Shown: one piece after another, positions 36,608 through 44,453 of the stretch | Numbering within the stretch: the first letter of the stretch is position 1 | How the letters are laid out: every line of letters begins with the position of its first letter | IMG/VR virus record: IMGVR_UViG_3300046009_005595 | Span: 62,001-126,000 of that record | Origin: a virus | Direction: 5' to 3' (one strand) | DNA length: 64,000 nt | Position numbers and translations under genes: made by a program | The notes under the pieces: generated by a model | What the model was told of the DNA's origin: nothing | Seen by the model: the letters and a program-made list of their open reading frames with translations, nothing else | The model's database searches: none

Positions 36608-36634
36608 AGGGAGAGACAATCCTCTCCCTTTTTT
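36608..36634 (+). terminator. Intrinsic terminator after hsp20
   Basis: An 8-bp stem (AGGGAGAG and complement) with a 6-base loop is followed by six T. It ends the hsp20 transcript but also lies at the start of any RNA made from the promoter at 36570-36598. Confidence 0.9.
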
Positions 36635-36647
36635 ATAGGAGTTTTTT

Positions 36648-36833
36648 ATGAAACGTAAACCTAAATTCTTACCACTTAAAAAAGTAAGATCAAAAATAAC
36701 ACAAGACATTTACTATACAAGTGAAAGCTTGCCAACTAAAAAGATTGATGGTATACTTTTTGTTGGTATTAAAAAAAGTGAAACTGATAAAAGAATATTC
36801 TTTATGAATAAAGAATTTATTGAAAAATGTTAA
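36648..36833 (+). CDS. Small basic hypothetical protein
   Basis: The 61-aa product is Lys-rich (MKRKPKFLPLKKVRSKI) with a good GGAG site, in a separate unit after a terminator and near a strong promoter. That fits a small early host-takeover protein, but no motif supports a function. Confidence 0.55.
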   Translation: MKRKPKFLPLKKVRSKITQDIYYTSESLPTKKIDGILFVGIKKSETDKRIFFMNKEFIEKC

Positions 36834-36849
36834 TTTATTGGAGTAATTG

Positions 36850-37194
36850 ATGAGTAATATTAAAACCTTTTATATTCGTAATTTCAAGAAGAACCGTGAT
36901 ATAACTATTGTATCAGATCTAATTGAAGTAGATGGTAAACATATTGTTAAATGTGGTTGGGCATTTAGATCAAATCATGATCAATTTAAAAAGAAGGAAG
37001 GTAGAGCTATTGCTCAAACTAGAATGAATTCTAATGATGAAAATTACACTTGTGTTTTTGAAGTAGAAACTCCAAAATTTAAAGATATATCATCAAAGAT
37101 ACTAGAAAATATTATTGCTAATAAACATACACCGAAGAAATATATTAAAGATATCGAATGGGATTATAATTATTTCTCTGGTGGATTTTATTGA
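36850..37194 (+). CDS. Hypothetical protein
   Basis: The 114-aa product begins MSNIKTFYIRNFKKNRDITI at an ATG with TGGAG upstream. It contains CGWAFRSNHDQFKKKEGRAI and a C-terminal WDYNYFSGGFY. The composition suggests a small folded alpha/beta protein without membrane segments. It is tightly followed by the deaminase gene. I do not recognise the family. Confidence 0.5.
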   Translation: MSNIKTFYIRNFKKNRDITIVSDLIEVDGKHIVKCGWAFRSNHDQFKKKEGRAIAQTRMNSNDENYTCVFEVETPKFKDISSKILENIIANKHTPKKYIKDIEWDYNYFSGGFY

Positions 37195-37196
37195 TA

Positions 37197-37742
37197 ATGA
37201 TTAAAGATAAATTAAAACAGTTCTATATTGATGTTGCACATAGGACTGCTCAATTGTCCTATGCTGAAAAATTAAAAGTTGGTGCGATTTTAGTTAAGAA
37301 TGATAATATTATTTCTTTCTCTTGGAATGGAACTCCTAGAGGATGGAATAATAATTGCGAAGATAAAGTTTGGATGAATCCAGATTCTGGTGCTTGGCTT
37401 GATGTTGAATTTATAGAAAAGACATGGCCTCATATTGAATATAGTGATGAGAAATTTCATAATGAACTTCAATCTCCTATTATTGGTAGATATGATTTAA
37501 AAACAAAACCTTATGTATCTCATGCTGAAGAGGCTCTCTTGATGAAGATAGCATCTTCTCATGAATCTTCTGAAGGTGCTTCTTTATTTTGTACTCATTC
37601 TTGCTGTATTAATTGTGCTAAACTGATATATGGTGCTAAAATATCTGAATTCTATTATACAACAGAATATAAAAGTACAGAAGGTATTGATTTTTTAAAG
37701 AAATTTGGAATCTCTGTTAATAAACTAGATTATTATAAATAA
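37197..37742 (+). CDS. Deoxycytidylate (dCMP) deaminase family protein
   Basis: The protein has 181 residues from the ATG at 37197. The zinc site is formed by His109-Ala-Glu111 (SHAEEALL) and Cys137/Cys140 in THSCCINCAKL, where the usual Pro before the first Cys is replaced by Cys. GAILVKNDNIISFSWNGTPR is the substrate-side loop. It makes dUMP from dCMP for thymidylate synthesis during phage replication. T4 Cd has 193 residues. Confidence 0.88.
   Translation: MIKDKLKQFYIDVAHRTAQLSYAEKLKVGAILVKNDNIISFSWNGTPRGWNNNCEDKVWMNPDSGAWLDVEFIEKTWPHIEYSDEKFHNELQSPIIGRYDLKTKPYVSHAEEALLMKIASSHESSEGASLFCTHSCCINCAKLIYGAKISEFYYTTEYKSTEGIDFLKKFGISVNKLDYYK
37734..37741 (+). promoter_or_regulatory. Late promoter box before speD-like gene
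   Basis: An exact TATAAATA overlaps the stop codon of the deaminase gene, 36 bases before the next ATG. Confidence 0.55.
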
Positions 37743-37776
37743 TATTTTATATTAAATGTTTTAGGAGATTACGCTA

Positions 37777-38133
37777 ATGGAAGATTATTGGGGATATCAT
37801 CTTATTTTAGATGTTAAGGGTTGCGACTTATCTAAGAGCAAAGACCCTGTTTATATTTCTGATTTTACTAAGGAATTAGTAAAAAATATTGACATGGTTC
37901 CTTTTGGAGATCCTCAAGTTCTCCATTTCGGAGAAGGAGACTTAACTGGATGGACTGTTTTACAGTTTATTCAAACATCAAATATTATGGGACATTTTAT
38001 GGACCATAACGGAGATTTGTATTTTGATGTATTTTCTTGTAAATCATTTGATGAAACTATAGTAATTGATATGTTAAGAGAGTGGTTTACTCCTGAAAAT
38101 ATAAAATATGAAATGAAATATAGAAAAGCTTAA
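37777..38133 (+). CDS. speD: S-adenosylmethionine decarboxylase (SpeD-like)
   Basis: The 118-aa protein has the short prokaryotic form. TSNIMGHFMDHNGDLYFDVF and the next SC place Ser68, His73 and Cys88 at the same spacing (+5, +15) as the processing Ser, His and Cys of the Thermotoga-type enzyme (63, 68, 83). The serine would become the pyruvoyl group after self-cleavage. The product is decarboxylated AdoMet for polyamine synthesis. SpeD is a known auxiliary gene of marine T4-like phages. No spermidine synthase gene is seen here. Confidence 0.82.
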   Translation: MEDYWGYHLILDVKGCDLSKSKDPVYISDFTKELVKNIDMVPFGDPQVLHFGEGDLTGWTVLQFIQTSNIMGHFMDHNGDLYFDVFSCKSFDETIVIDMLREWFTPENIKYEMKYRKA

Positions 38134-38144
38134 TTGGAGGAAAT

Positions 38145-38555
38145 ATGGAAAATGAAATTGAAAGTGCAAATGTAATTTTGGAAAAATTTAATCTTGGTGA
38201 AGGTGATGTTCTTGTTGTAAAAGTAGATATTACTGGATGTACTGAAGAACAAGCATTGAAAAGGTTGGCTGAAGCTAGAGACAATGAAACTCTAAATAGT
38301 ATTTCAGAAGCAGGAGGGAAAATTTTATTTACTTATACAGGGATTGATTTTTCTCTTCTAAAGATGTCTGAAGAAGATAAACTTTTGATCTATGCTGATA
38401 CTTCTCCATTTAGTTCTGAAGAAGATAAAGATCTTTATATAAATTCATTGAAAGAAAAAGTAGGAGGTCAAATTTCTAATGAAGTGGTTGTAATTCCTGT
38501 TGATTCAACTTCTTTAAGAGCAGCTATTCAAACCCCTGAAGATTCTGGGGTATGA
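38145..38555 (+). CDS. Hypothetical protein
   Basis: The 136-aa acidic product contains GEGDVLVVKVDITGCTEEQA and SEEDKLLIYADTSPF, alternating strands and helices. It lies 11 bases after speD with a TTGGAGG site, and its stop is one base before the next ATG, so it belongs to this small operon. Family not recognised. Confidence 0.5.
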   Translation: MENEIESANVILEKFNLGEGDVLVVKVDITGCTEEQALKRLAEARDNETLNSISEAGGKILFTYTGIDFSLLKMSEEDKLLIYADTSPFSSEEDKDLYINSLKEKVGGQISNEVVVIPVDSTSLRAAIQTPEDSGV

Positions 38556-38556
38556 T

Positions 38557-38871
38557 ATGTCTATTAGTTCTTTGAGATTAATTACTAATGAAGATATTGT
38601 AGGAGATATTACATTTGATGACTCTACTAATGAGTATGTTGTAGAAGAACCTGCTCAGTTGTTAATTATTCCAACAAAAAACTCAAATCAACCTTCTTTT
38701 GGATTTGTTCCTTATCCTATTCATGCTGATCGTGGAGCAAATTATAGCTTGAGATTTCACAAAGATCATGTTATAATTAAACCTATTGAGATTGGAAATG
38801 AATTTGTAAACCAATACAGAAGTATGTTTGGCAGTGGCCTCATAACACCAAAATCAAATATTGTAGTTTAA
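38557..38871 (+). CDS. Conserved hypothetical protein of marine T4-like phages, SM-like
   Basis: The 104-aa product starts MSISSLRLITNEDIVGDIT and includes EPAQLLIIPTKN, FGFVPYPIHAD and NQYRSMFGSGLITPKSNIVV. The small beta-rich pattern resembles Hfq/SM-like folds and it is a frequent neighbour of gene 43 in related phages. A role in RNA binding is only a guess. A terminator follows. Confidence 0.55.
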   Translation: MSISSLRLITNEDIVGDITFDDSTNEYVVEEPAQLLIIPTKNSNQPSFGFVPYPIHADRGANYSLRFHKDHVIIKPIEIGNEFVNQYRSMFGSGLITPKSNIVV

Positions 38872-38877
38872 TCCAAC

Positions 38878-38906
38878 AACCCCTCTGTAACAAGAGGGGT
38901 TTTTAT
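38878..38906 (+). terminator. Intrinsic terminator before gene 43
   Basis: A 9-bp stem (AACCCCTCT and complement) with a 6-base loop runs into a T-rich tail. It separates the auxiliary operon from the polymerase gene. Confidence 0.9.
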
Positions 38907-38921
38907 TTTATAAGTAATATA

Positions 38922-41513
38922 ATGTCTAATTTTTACACAAATGTCCAAATTTTAGGGGATGATATCCTATATTTAGGATATAGAAATGGTAGACGAGTAA
39001 AAACAAAAGTCCCTTATTCTCCTTCTCTATTCATACCAACTAATTCCGAATCTAAATATAAAACTCTAACTGGAGAATATCTTCAGAAGATAAAGAAGGG
39101 TTCTATTAGAAAAACTAAGGAATTCATCAAAAAACATGAAGCTATAGAAAACTTTAAAATCTATGGTAATGATAGATTTCAATATTGTTTTATTTCAGAT
39201 GTTTTTAAAGATCCTATTGATTGGGATATTAGACAGATAAAAATAGCTATATTCGATATCGAAGTTAATTCAGATCCAGATGATGGCGGATTTTCTTATC
39301 CAGAAAATCCTTTTCAGCCTATTATATCTATTTCTATAAAATTTCTTGGACAACCTAATACCTATGTATGGGGATATAATGAATTTAATGCTCCTGACGA
39401 TGTAAAATATTTTAGATGTAAAGATGAATATACTTTATGTAAAACTTTCTTAGAATTTTGGGAAAGTGAGAGTATTGATGCTATGACAGGATGGAATATT
39501 GATGGATATGATATTCCGTATGTTGTGAATAGGTTTAGAAAGATTCTTGGAGAAAAGGAAACTAAAAGATTATCTCCGTGGGGAATTATTAGAGATAAAA
39601 CCAACAAGATTGTTGTTGGTGGTAAGTTTATGCGTGAAGAGATTTCATATAATATCATTGGAATTTCTACATTAGACTATGTTACCTTATATAAAAAGTA
39701 TCAACCTGGTGGAACTTCTCAAGAAAATCATAAACTTAATACCATAGTTAATGTTGAAATTGGGGAAAGTAAAGTTGATTATGAAGGTTCTCTTCATAAT
39801 TTATATATCAATGATTTTCAAAAGTTTATTGAATATAACATACAAGATGTTAAGCTAATCGAATCTCTTGATAATAAGTGTAAGTTGTTGAGTTTGGCTT
39901 TAATCCTAGCATATGACTCAAAAACTAACTATGAAGATATCTTTACACAAACTAGAATGTGGGATTCTATCATATATGATTTTCTAAAGAAAAAAAACAT
40001 ACAAGTTCCTATGATTAAGATTGGTGAAGATGTTGGATATGAAGGAGCTTTTGTAAAAGAACCTATTGCTGGTTTGCATAAATGGGTTGTTACTTTAGAC
40101 GCAACATCACTATATCCTAGTATTATTATGGGTAAAAATATTAGTCCAGAGACAATAGTAAATCCAGAAAACTACACTGAAGAAATGAGAAATATTATTT
40201 CATCAGGAATAAATGTTAATTCTCTATTATCTAAGAAAGTAAATCTTGATAAACTTAAAGAGATGAATGTTACTATAACACCAAATGGTCAGTTCTTTAG
40301 AACCGATATAAAAGGATTCTTAACAGAGATTGTTGAAGATGTTTTTGCTGTTCGTCAGACTTATAAATCTCAGAAAATTAAAGCTGAAAAGGAATATGAA
40401 TTGATTTGTTCTGAATTGAAAGAAAATTCCAATCCAGATCTTTTAAAGAAACAAAAGGATTTGGAATATGAGATATCTAAATATGATACATTACAACAAG
40501 CAAAGAAACTTTCTTTGAATTCTTTGTATGGGTGTATGGGAACTAAATTTTTTAGATTTTTTGATGTTAGATTAGCTGAAGCCATTACTCTAGAAGGTCA
40601 GTTATCTATTAGGGTTGTTCAAGACAATGTTAACAAATACCTAAATACTACTTTGGGAACTAAGGATAAAGATTTTGTTCTTGGAATTGACACAGACTCA
40701 ATCCTTTTAACTCTTGAAGAATTAGTTAATAAAACTGTTAAAAAGGAAATAACAGATCCTAGAAAAATCACAGAATTTTTGAATAAGGTTGCAGTTGAGA
40801 AGATTCAGCCTTATGTATATTCAATTACTGATGATCTTTCGACTTATGTTAACTCTTATTCTAATAAAATCTTCTTTAAATTGGAAAAGATTTGTTCTTC
40901 TGGAATATGGACAGGAGCTAAAAAGAGATATGCTCTTTTGGTATATTCTAATGAAGGAGTTATATATTCTGAACCAAAGCTTAAAGTAACAGGATTAGAA
41001 GTTGTTAAGTCAACAACACCAAAAGAGATTAAAAAATCTTTGAAGAATTGCCTACAAATATTCTTATCTGGGGATGAAGATCAGTTGATTGATTATGTAG
41101 AGAATTTCAAAAAGGAATATCGCAATCTTACTATAGATCAAATATCATTTCCTCAAGGAGTTAATGGTATTAACAAATATAAAAATTCTTCAACTATATA
41201 TTCCAAAGGAACCCCAATTTATGTTAGAGCTAGTTTAATATATAATAAAATATTGATGGATATGAATCTTGATAAAAAGCTAACTTCTATTAAAGATGGT
41301 GATAAAATTAAGTATGTTTACTTAAAATTACCTAACCCAACACATGAAAATGTTATAGCTTATCCAGATAAATTTCCAAAAGAATTTGACTTAGAGCAAT
41401 ATATAGACTATAATCTAATGTACGAAAAAGGATTTTTAAAACCTATGATGCCCTTGGTTGAAGCCGCAAAATGGAAAATGGAAAGAAGTAATTCCATTGA
41501 TGATTTCTTTTAA
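38922..41513 (+). CDS. 43: DNA polymerase gp43 (family B)
   Basis: The 863-aa protein (T4: 898) is complete and has no intein. The 3'-5' exonuclease has IFDIEVNSD (Asp112, Glu114) and a later IQDVKLIESL. The polymerase has motif A LDATSLYPSIIMG (Asp393), motif B KKLSLNSLYGCMGT and motif C DTDS (590-593). The C-terminal residues AAKWKMERSNSIDDFF end in the clamp-binding type tail. It replicates phage DNA with gp45 and gp44/62. Only a poor ribosome site is visible, and RegA control is possible. Confidence 0.96.
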   Translation: MSNFYTNVQILGDDILYLGYRNGRRVKTKVPYSPSLFIPTNSESKYKTLTGEYLQKIKKGSIRKTKEFIKKHEAIENFKIYGNDRFQYCFISDVFKDPIDWDIRQIKIAIFDIEVNSDPDDGGFSYPENPFQPIISISIKFLGQPNTYVWGYNEFNAPDDVKYFRCKDEYTLCKTFLEFWESESIDAMTGWNIDGYDIPYVVNRFRKILGEKETKRLSPWGIIRDKTNKIVVGGKFMREEISYNIIGISTLDYVTLYKKYQPGGTSQENHKLNTIVNVEIGESKVDYEGSLHNLYINDFQKFIEYNIQDVKLIESLDNKCKLLSLALILAYDSKTNYEDIFTQTRMWDSIIYDFLKKKNIQVPMIKIGEDVGYEGAFVKEPIAGLHKWVVTLDATSLYPSIIMGKNISPETIVNPENYTEEMRNIISSGINVNSLLSKKVNLDKLKEMNVTITPNGQFFRTDIKGFLTEIVEDVFAVRQTYKSQKIKAEKEYELICSELKENSNPDLLKKQKDLEYEISKYDTLQQAKKLSLNSLYGCMGTKFFRFFDVRLAEAITLEGQLSIRVVQDNVNKYLNTTLGTKDKDFVLGIDTDSILLTLEELVNKTVKKEITDPRKITEFLNKVAVEKIQPYVYSITDDLSTYVNSYSNKIFFKLEKICSSGIWTGAKKRYALLVYSNEGVIYSEPKLKVTGLEVVKSTTPKEIKKSLKNCLQIFLSGDEDQLIDYVENFKKEYRNLTIDQISFPQGVNGINKYKNSSTIYSKGTPIYVRASLIYNKILMDMNLDKKLTSIKDGDKIKYVYLKLPNPTHENVIAYPDKFPKEFDLEQYIDYNLMYEKGFLKPMMPLVEAAKWKMERSNSIDDFF

Positions 41514-41521
41514 TATAATAT

Positions 41522-41926
41522 ATGAAAAATTTAAATAAAATAACAATCCCAAATTGGGCAATATTTTCAACATCTTTAGTATCAATTCATATATACGAGG
41601 TTGAAGATGAATATGAAAGAATTGTTTATCAAAGTGCCTTGGTCTTCTTATTAGAAGATGGTAGAAGAGATCAAAGTATAGAGGAAAGTAGGGCAATTGT
41701 AATAATGACAAATATTACTAATTATGAAGTAGATGATTGTGTTTTAGAAACTGTAAATTATGTTAATAATATGTTTAATAAAATATCAAAAATGGCACTA
41801 GTGTTTGATCTTGAAAATGCATTAATTGATAAGATAGATATTGGTGATCTTATGTTAAGTATGAAAGATTATGAAGAAGATATACTAGAAAGTATGAGAG
41901 AATCTAGAAATAAAACCATTCATTAA
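41522..41926 (+). CDS. Hypothetical protein between gp43 and uvsX
   Basis: The 134-aa product starts MKNLNKITIPNWAIFSTSLV, has an acidic C-terminal half (DIGDLMLSMKDYEEDILESM) and no recognisable motif. It starts 8 bases after gene 43 and ends 14 bases before uvsX, so it is expected to be made with the replication proteins. Confidence 0.5.
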   Translation: MKNLNKITIPNWAIFSTSLVSIHIYEVEDEYERIVYQSALVFLLEDGRRDQSIEESRAIVIMTNITNYEVDDCVLETVNYVNNMFNKISKMALVFDLENALIDKIDIGDLMLSMKDYEEDILESMRESRNKTIH

Positions 41927-41940
41927 AAAAGGAGAATAAT

Positions 41941-42846
41941 ATGAGTTTAATTGAAAAACTTAAAAAAACAAGCACAATTAAGGATTCGGCTATCCTTTCT
42001 AAATCGAAAGTCTTTAATAATAAAGAAATGGTATCCACATCAGTTCCTGTAATTAATCTTGCTTTATCAGCAAGACTTGATGGAGGATTTACTTCAGGTC
42101 TTACCATGTGGGCTGGAGTTTCAAAAATGTTTAAGACAGGATTTTCTTTATTGATGGCAAAAGCATATTTGGATAAATATCCAGAATCAGTTTTGCTTTT
42201 CTATGATTCTGAATTTGGATCTCCGCAATCATATTTCCAATCATTTGGAATTGATTTGGAAAGAGTTTTCCATACACCAATTACAGACATTGAACAGTTG
42301 AAGTTTGATCTAATGCAACAGATCAATAATATTGAACGAGGAGATAAGGTTATTGTTCTTATCGACTCTATTGGTAATCTTGCATCTAAGAAGGAAGTAG
42401 ACGATGCTCTTGAAGGAAAATCTGCTGCTGATATGACTAGAGCAAAGCAAGTTAAGAGTTTATTTAGAATGGTTACACCACACCTTACTCTAAAAGATAT
42501 TCCTATGGTTGTTATTAATCATACATACAAAACTATGGAGTTGTATGCAAAGGATGTTGTTGGTGGTGGATGTGTAGTTGAAGATACTATGATTCAAACA
42601 CCAGAAGGAGTTAAACCCGTACAGGATTTTGTAGTTGGTGATATTGTAAAAACCTTACAAGGTGATAAAGAAGTAACTTCTGTTTGGAATCCAGATACTT
42701 TAGATGAAGGTGAACCTGAATGTTTTGAAATTGAATTTGAAGATGGATTTAAAGTAGTTTGTTCAGATAAACATAAATTTTTAATTGGTGATGTTTGGGT
42801 TGAAGCTAAAGATCTGATTGTAGGTATGGAGTCAGTAGTATATTAA
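41941..42846 (+). CDS. uvsX: UvsX recombinase, N-terminal half fused to an N-intein (split gene, part 1)
   Basis: The product has 301 residues. Residues 1-210 are the first part of the RecA-like UvsX: a Walker A-type GVSKMFKTG (59-67), Walker B KVIVLIDSIGNL, and the end AKDVVGGG at the ATP-site glycine loop. Cys211 then begins an intein half of 91 residues that ends at a normal stop. Alone this product lacks the last 147 residues of UvsX and should be inactive. Its partner is the gene at 43579. AAAAAGGAG precedes the ATG. Confidence 0.93.
   Translation: MSLIEKLKKTSTIKDSAILSKSKVFNNKEMVSTSVPVINLALSARLDGGFTSGLTMWAGVSKMFKTGFSLLMAKAYLDKYPESVLLFYDSEFGSPQSYFQSFGIDLERVFHTPITDIEQLKFDLMQQINNIERGDKVIVLIDSIGNLASKKEVDDALEGKSAADMTRAKQVKSLFRMVTPHLTLKDIPMVVINHTYKTMELYAKDVVGGGCVVEDTMIQTPEGVKPVQDFVVGDIVKTLQGDKEVTSVWNPDTLDEGEPECFEIEFEDGFKVVCSDKHKFLIGDVWVEAKDLIVGMESVVY
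42571..42843 (+). other. N-terminal split-intein half in UvsX
   Basis: The half starts at Cys211 (first splicing residue). Block A is CVVEDTMIQTPEGVKPVQDF. Block B is CSDKHKF with His278; the usual Thr of TxxH is Ser here. It is 91 residues long and very acidic, while the C-half is basic, as in known natural split inteins. There is no endonuclease domain inside. Confidence 0.92.
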
Positions 42847-42858
42847 GATTCAGAATTT

Positions 42859-42866
42859 TATAAATA
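42859..42866 (+). promoter_or_regulatory. Late promoter box before the intein-associated endonuclease
   Basis: An exact TATAAATA lies in the 37-base gap between the stop of the N-half and the endonuclease. A TAGGAGGT ribosome site (42872-42879), one of the strongest in the window, comes before the ATG at 42884. RNA from here would carry the endonuclease and the UvsX C-half but not the N-half. Confidence 0.75.
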
Positions 42867-42883
42867 GTTTATAGGAGGTAACT

Positions 42884-43582
42884 ATGAACTATTCTAAAAT
42901 TTATAACAATCTTATACAAGATGCAAAAGACAATCCAAAATCGGACTTATATAAAGAAACACATCATATTATACCAAAGTGTATGTTTGGGGATGATAGT
43001 CTTAATAATTTAGTAGAATTAACTGCTAGACAACATTATCTAGCTCATTGGTTATTATACAAAATTTATAAAACTAAAGAACTTGCTCATGCATGGCATT
43101 GTATGAGTGTAATTGGAATTGGTCAGAAAGAAAGATCTATAAATTCTCATCTTTTTGAATATTGTAAAAAAGAAAGAAATCGTATTTTATCAGAAGAATA
43201 TTCTGGTTCAGGTAACAATTTTTTTGGCAAGAATCATACAGAGGAAACGAAGATAAAACTTTCTAAAATTCATTCTGGAAAATGTTATAAAACACCAGAA
43301 CAGATTAAAGAATGGGTTAACTCTGTAGCGAAAAGAAAAAAGACTACTGAACATAAGTCTAAAATAGGTAGAAAAGGTCTTGTTATGCTTCAAAATATAT
43401 ATACAAAAGAGATAGTTAGAGTACCTTTTGATGATTCTAGATGTGATGACTATGCATGGGTTAATCCTAGAAAATTATCCCCAGAGATAAAATATAAATG
43501 TGAATATTGTGAAATTATTACTACACCATCTAATCTAACTAGGTGGCATAATGAAAATTGTAAAAGGAAACCAAAATTATGA
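42884..43582 (+). CDS. Free-standing HNH homing endonuclease between split-intein halves
   Basis: The protein has 232 residues. Residues 22-60 carry an HNH nuclease of the HHIIPK type (His27-His28, NNLVELTARQHYLAHWLL with His51 and His55). A NUMOD3-type DNA-binding unit follows at about 108-132 (GSGNNFFGKNHTEETKIKLS). The C-terminus has a CxxC-x12-HxxxC finger (Cys206, Cys209, His222, Cys226). It probably cuts intein-free uvsX and so spreads the whole insert. Its TGA stop overlaps the ATG of the UvsX C-half (ATGA). It is a separate gene rather than a domain of the intein. Confidence 0.9.
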   Translation: MNYSKIYNNLIQDAKDNPKSDLYKETHHIIPKCMFGDDSLNNLVELTARQHYLAHWLLYKIYKTKELAHAWHCMSVIGIGQKERSINSHLFEYCKKERNRILSEEYSGSGNNFFGKNHTEETKIKLSKIHSGKCYKTPEQIKEWVNSVAKRKKTTEHKSKIGRKGLVMLQNIYTKEIVRVPFDDSRCDDYAWVNPRKLSPEIKYKCEYCEIITTPSNLTRWHNENCKRKPKL

Positions 43583-43683
43583 AAATTAAATCAATTAAAC
43601 CTGTAGGAAAACAAAAAGTGTTTGATTTGTCAGTTAAAGATGCTGAACACTATATTTTAAAGAATGGTGTAGTAACACATAAC
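43579..43683 (+). other. C-terminal split-intein half in UvsX
   Basis: Residues 1-35 start MKIKSIKPVGKQKVFDLSVK (block F, with Asp16) and end VVTHN, the His34-Asn35 pair needed for cleavage. The next residue, Thr36, is the +1 extein nucleophile. The length equals that of natural C-inteins such as DnaE type. The half is basic. Confidence 0.93.
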
Positions 43684-44127
43684 ACTGGTTCTTATTATTC
43701 AGCAGATAATATCTACATTCTTGGAAGACAGCAAGAAAAAGATGGAACTGAAATTAGTGGATATAACTTTATTATTAACGTAGAAAAGTCTAGATATGTT
43801 AAGGAAAAGTCCAAGATTCCAGTTAATATTTCTTTTGAAAACGGTATTTCAAGATGGTCTGGTTTGATGGATATTGCTCTTGATTTGGGTTTCTGTACAA
43901 AACCTAAAGTTGGTTGGTATTCAAAAATTAATGTTGATAGTGGAGAAGTTGAAGATAAGTTATATAGATTAAAGGATACTATGAATAAAGATTTTTGGGA
44001 TTCTATTTTGAATTCTGTATCTTTTAAGAATGCAGTATATGAAAAATATGCAATATCTTCAGGTTCAATAATTAAAGATGATTCTGAAATTGTTCATATT
44101 GAATCATCAGATGAAGGAGATGAATAA
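43579..44127 (+). CDS. uvsX: UvsX recombinase, C-intein fused to C-terminal half (split gene, part 2)
   Basis: The product has 182 residues: 35 of C-intein, then 147 of UvsX. The UvsX part begins TGSYYSADNIYILGRQQEKD, which continues the GGG|TG junction of intact UvsX, and NVEKSRYVKEKSKIPVNISF is conserved. Spliced to part 1 it would give 357 residues (T4: 391). The ATG overlaps the endonuclease stop; only a weak AAAGGAAA lies before it, so translation may depend on coupling. It ends in an acidic tail and shares one base with the next start. Confidence 0.93.
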   Translation: MKIKSIKPVGKQKVFDLSVKDAEHYILKNGVVTHNTGSYYSADNIYILGRQQEKDGTEISGYNFIINVEKSRYVKEKSKIPVNISFENGISRWSGLMDIALDLGFCTKPKVGWYSKINVDSGEVEDKLYRLKDTMNKDFWDSILNSVSFKNAVYEKYAISSGSIIKDDSEIVHIESSDEGDE

Positions 44128-44453
44128 TGAATATATATGAAGAAGGAGTTGACTATTCTTTTGTTCCATATGATAATGAATATGCATCAATAAAGATACT
44201 TGATGGTGAATATGAAAACACAATTTATATGTATGGTAATGTTAATTTTGATGAAACGGATGGACAAGCATACCTAAGTTTTAATTACGAGATTCTTGAT
44301 AGTGATTTAGATAAAACTATCTTAGAAGATGATGAAGATTTCAAACAATATATTGGTGATATTTTATCCTCAATATTGATTAAGAAACTTGAACAGGAGA
44401 AAAAAATTCATGAATTTGGAACAGTTGATATTGAAGAGTCTAATAGTAAATGA
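44127..44453 (+). CDS. Hypothetical protein overlapping the helicase gene
   Basis: The 108-aa acidic product starts MNIYEEGVDYSFVPYDNEYA with one-base overlap to the UvsX C-half, and its last 44 bases overlap gene 41 in another frame. It is predicted as a small beta-rich protein with a helical end. Family not recognised, but the tight packing suggests a role with replication or recombination proteins. Confidence 0.5.
   Translation: MNIYEEGVDYSFVPYDNEYASIKILDGEYENTIYMYGNVNFDETDGQAYLSFNYEILDSDLDKTILEDDEDFKQYIGDILSSILIKKLEQEKKIHEFGTVDIEESNSK

Noticed and set aside
38922-41513. Inteins in gp43, gp17 or gp41
   Set aside because: All conserved motifs run on without an inserted Cys/Ser-start block or His-Asn end.
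41941-44127. uvsX broken by frameshift or pseudogene formation
   Set aside because: Both breaks fall exactly at intein borders (Cys after GGG; His-Asn before Thr), and the flanking halves keep all conserved residues, so a split intein explains it better.
44389-44409. Earlier ATG for gp41
   Set aside because: It adds seven basic residues with no family match; MNLEQLIL at 44410 is the typical start.
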